A stretch of DNA of 64,000 bases from Larimichthys crocea (Eukaryota; Chordata; Actinopteri; Sciaenidae), in assembly GCF_000972845.2 (NCBI RefSeq), contig NC_040016.1, positions 21,062,807 to 21,126,806 of the forward strand. Reading direction: 5' to 3'. This document shows, piece after piece, positions 62,870 to 64,000 of this stretch. The translations under genes and the position numbers were made by a program. The notes under the pieces are model-generated. The model was not told where the DNA came from, did not search any database, and saw only the letters and a list, made by a program, of their open reading frames with translations. How positions within the stretch are numbered: the first letter of the stretch is position 1; every line of letters starts with the position of its first letter.

Positions 62870-63884
62870 TTGTAAGGGAGTGTGCAACAAGAACGAGTGT
62901 GAGAATTTGTGTGAAAATGTTGTTTTGTTAGTGTGTGTATATATAGAGTCACTGTGTTTGTGTCCATGTAAGGGGAACATGTTGCATAATTGACTGTGTG
63001 TGTGTGTGAAAGGGAGTGAATGTCAGTGTGTGTGTTTCTTACATGTCCATAGGTAACACGTATAATAAAGTGGGTCACAGACTCAGGTTTATTTCAGGTA
63101 TTATCTCATATGACAGCAGTACTGCCATGTTTTAATGAGCCCGGCTCCACAGAGAGACTAAATCTGGAACCTGCACTGGAAACCTTAAAGTGGTAATCCT
63201 CAGGATCCCTTTTTCTTTTTGTTTGAGGGAGTGTGGGGATGTGTGGTCTTGCTGCTAAGTGCTCATTACTATCTCGCTGTGGTTTTCTTGCACTACATTT
63301 ATCAGCGATCACCTGTCAGTCATTGAGTGGAGGCGGTTACACATTTCTCCCTGGACTTTCTGTCACTTTACTTTGAGTTGCTGCGCATGTTGCTCTTCTT
63401 TTCTTTTAAATCCATCATGACTATTACCTCAAGATTTATTGCAGCCAAACCGCAGGCGTAAAACTCAGGATACTGTGATTCTTTGAAGTTGGAAAAAAAA
63501 ACAAGATAAAGATCTTAAAAAAGATGCCAGGGGGAACTTCGATCAATATTTTTATTGACTACCATGAATTATCATATAAAAGCTGGTGTTCGATAATGGC
63601 TGGAGGCCAGCACCAACAAATTAAGAGCGGTAACTCATACCCTGCGGGTAACAAACACGCTGTGCAGGGTGAGATTACTTGTTGCCAATAACGATAGCTC
63701 TCACACTGTAAACTCAGTAAATTTCAACAGCACAAATTCCATCGGTACAACAACAGAGCCAGGCTATACTCTGAGCTTCTATTTTTCCCCAACACACCAC
63801 CATTAGTGAAGTTTTTCACACTTATAGAAGGGTAATAACAATGTGAAGAATGTCCAGGAAGTATTGACGGTCCATTGTGTGGTG
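62870..63884. other. Single-copy noncoding stretch
   Basis: Contains further short GT runs at about 62996-63008 and 63026-63036. No gene or element recognised. Confidence 0.6.
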
Positions 63885-64000
63885 GCATCAAATCATGTGA
63901 AGAATGTGAAAGGCCCTGTAAAGATAGTTTGTCCATTCTAGGCTACTGTAGACCCATCACAGTTCAACATGGTGGACTGGCTTCCAATGGCTCTTAACCT
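63885..64000 (+). mobile_element. Partial MITE, continues past the window edge
   Basis: The phrases GTTTGTCCATTCTAGGCTAC and CAACATGGTGGACTGGCTTC match internal parts of the fish MITE family with TTAAAGG.CCAGTG ends, the family seen degenerate at 29729 and 47463 (GTCTGTTCTGG...CACGGCGGCCTCCATGA). The right part is outside the window. Confidence 0.55.

Overview
The window looks like noncoding DNA from a teleost fish. The evidence is dense (AC)n/(GT)n microsatellites, a (TATC)n tetranucleotide array, tRNA-derived SINEs, short TIR-bearing DNA transposons of types common in fish, one solo LTR, AT-rich single-copy sequence and no long coding frame. I find no protein-coding gene, rRNA or tRNA gene that I can defend. 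The longer open frames fall in microsatellites, G-rich junk or repeats. The window is intergenic or deep intronic sequence; the species cannot be named from it.

Layout. Two 10-base N runs divide the window into three contig pieces: contig 1 (1-2410), contig 2 (2421-39800) and contig 3 (39811-64000). The pieces are not independent. Contig 1 realigns to 21916-24306 of contig 2, and the first 17.5 kb of contig 3 (39811-57287) realigns to 23337-39800 of contig 2. Contig 1 and contig 3 also overlap each other by about 1 kb. The simplest reading is that contigs 1 and 3 are one haplotype (or one assembly path) and contig 2 is the alternative haplotype, wrongly placed between them. The truly single-copy parts within this window are 2421-21915 and 57288-64000. 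Single-base indels are scattered everywhere, as in poorly polished long-read consensus.

Because the locus is present twice, the two copies can be compared as alleles. Contig 3 carries a 631-bp solo LTR with a 4-bp ATTA target duplication where contig 2 has an intact empty site. Contig 3 also carries a 424-bp TIR element (CAGGGTTCCCAC ends) that contig 2 lacks. A block of about 58 bp is inverted between the copies. About 100 bp of GC-rich sequence is present only in contig 3. Contig 2 has a G/T-inflated block of about 440 bp and a poly-G run of about 50 bp that appear to be sequencing artefacts.

Other content: three copies of a pogo/Tigger-like MITE (one cut by the contig 2 start), a tRNA-derived SINE next to a MITE with TTAAAGG-type ends, a further partial copy of that MITE at the right edge, a second SINE near 61.6 kb, a minisatellite at 15.4 kb, a pair of related microsatellite-linked repeats at 60.1 and 62.7 kb, and several AT-rich patches with homeodomain/octamer-like words that are candidate conserved noncoding elements. 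I found no new multi-gene biological system here. The strongest results are the haplotig misplacement and the structural differences it exposes.
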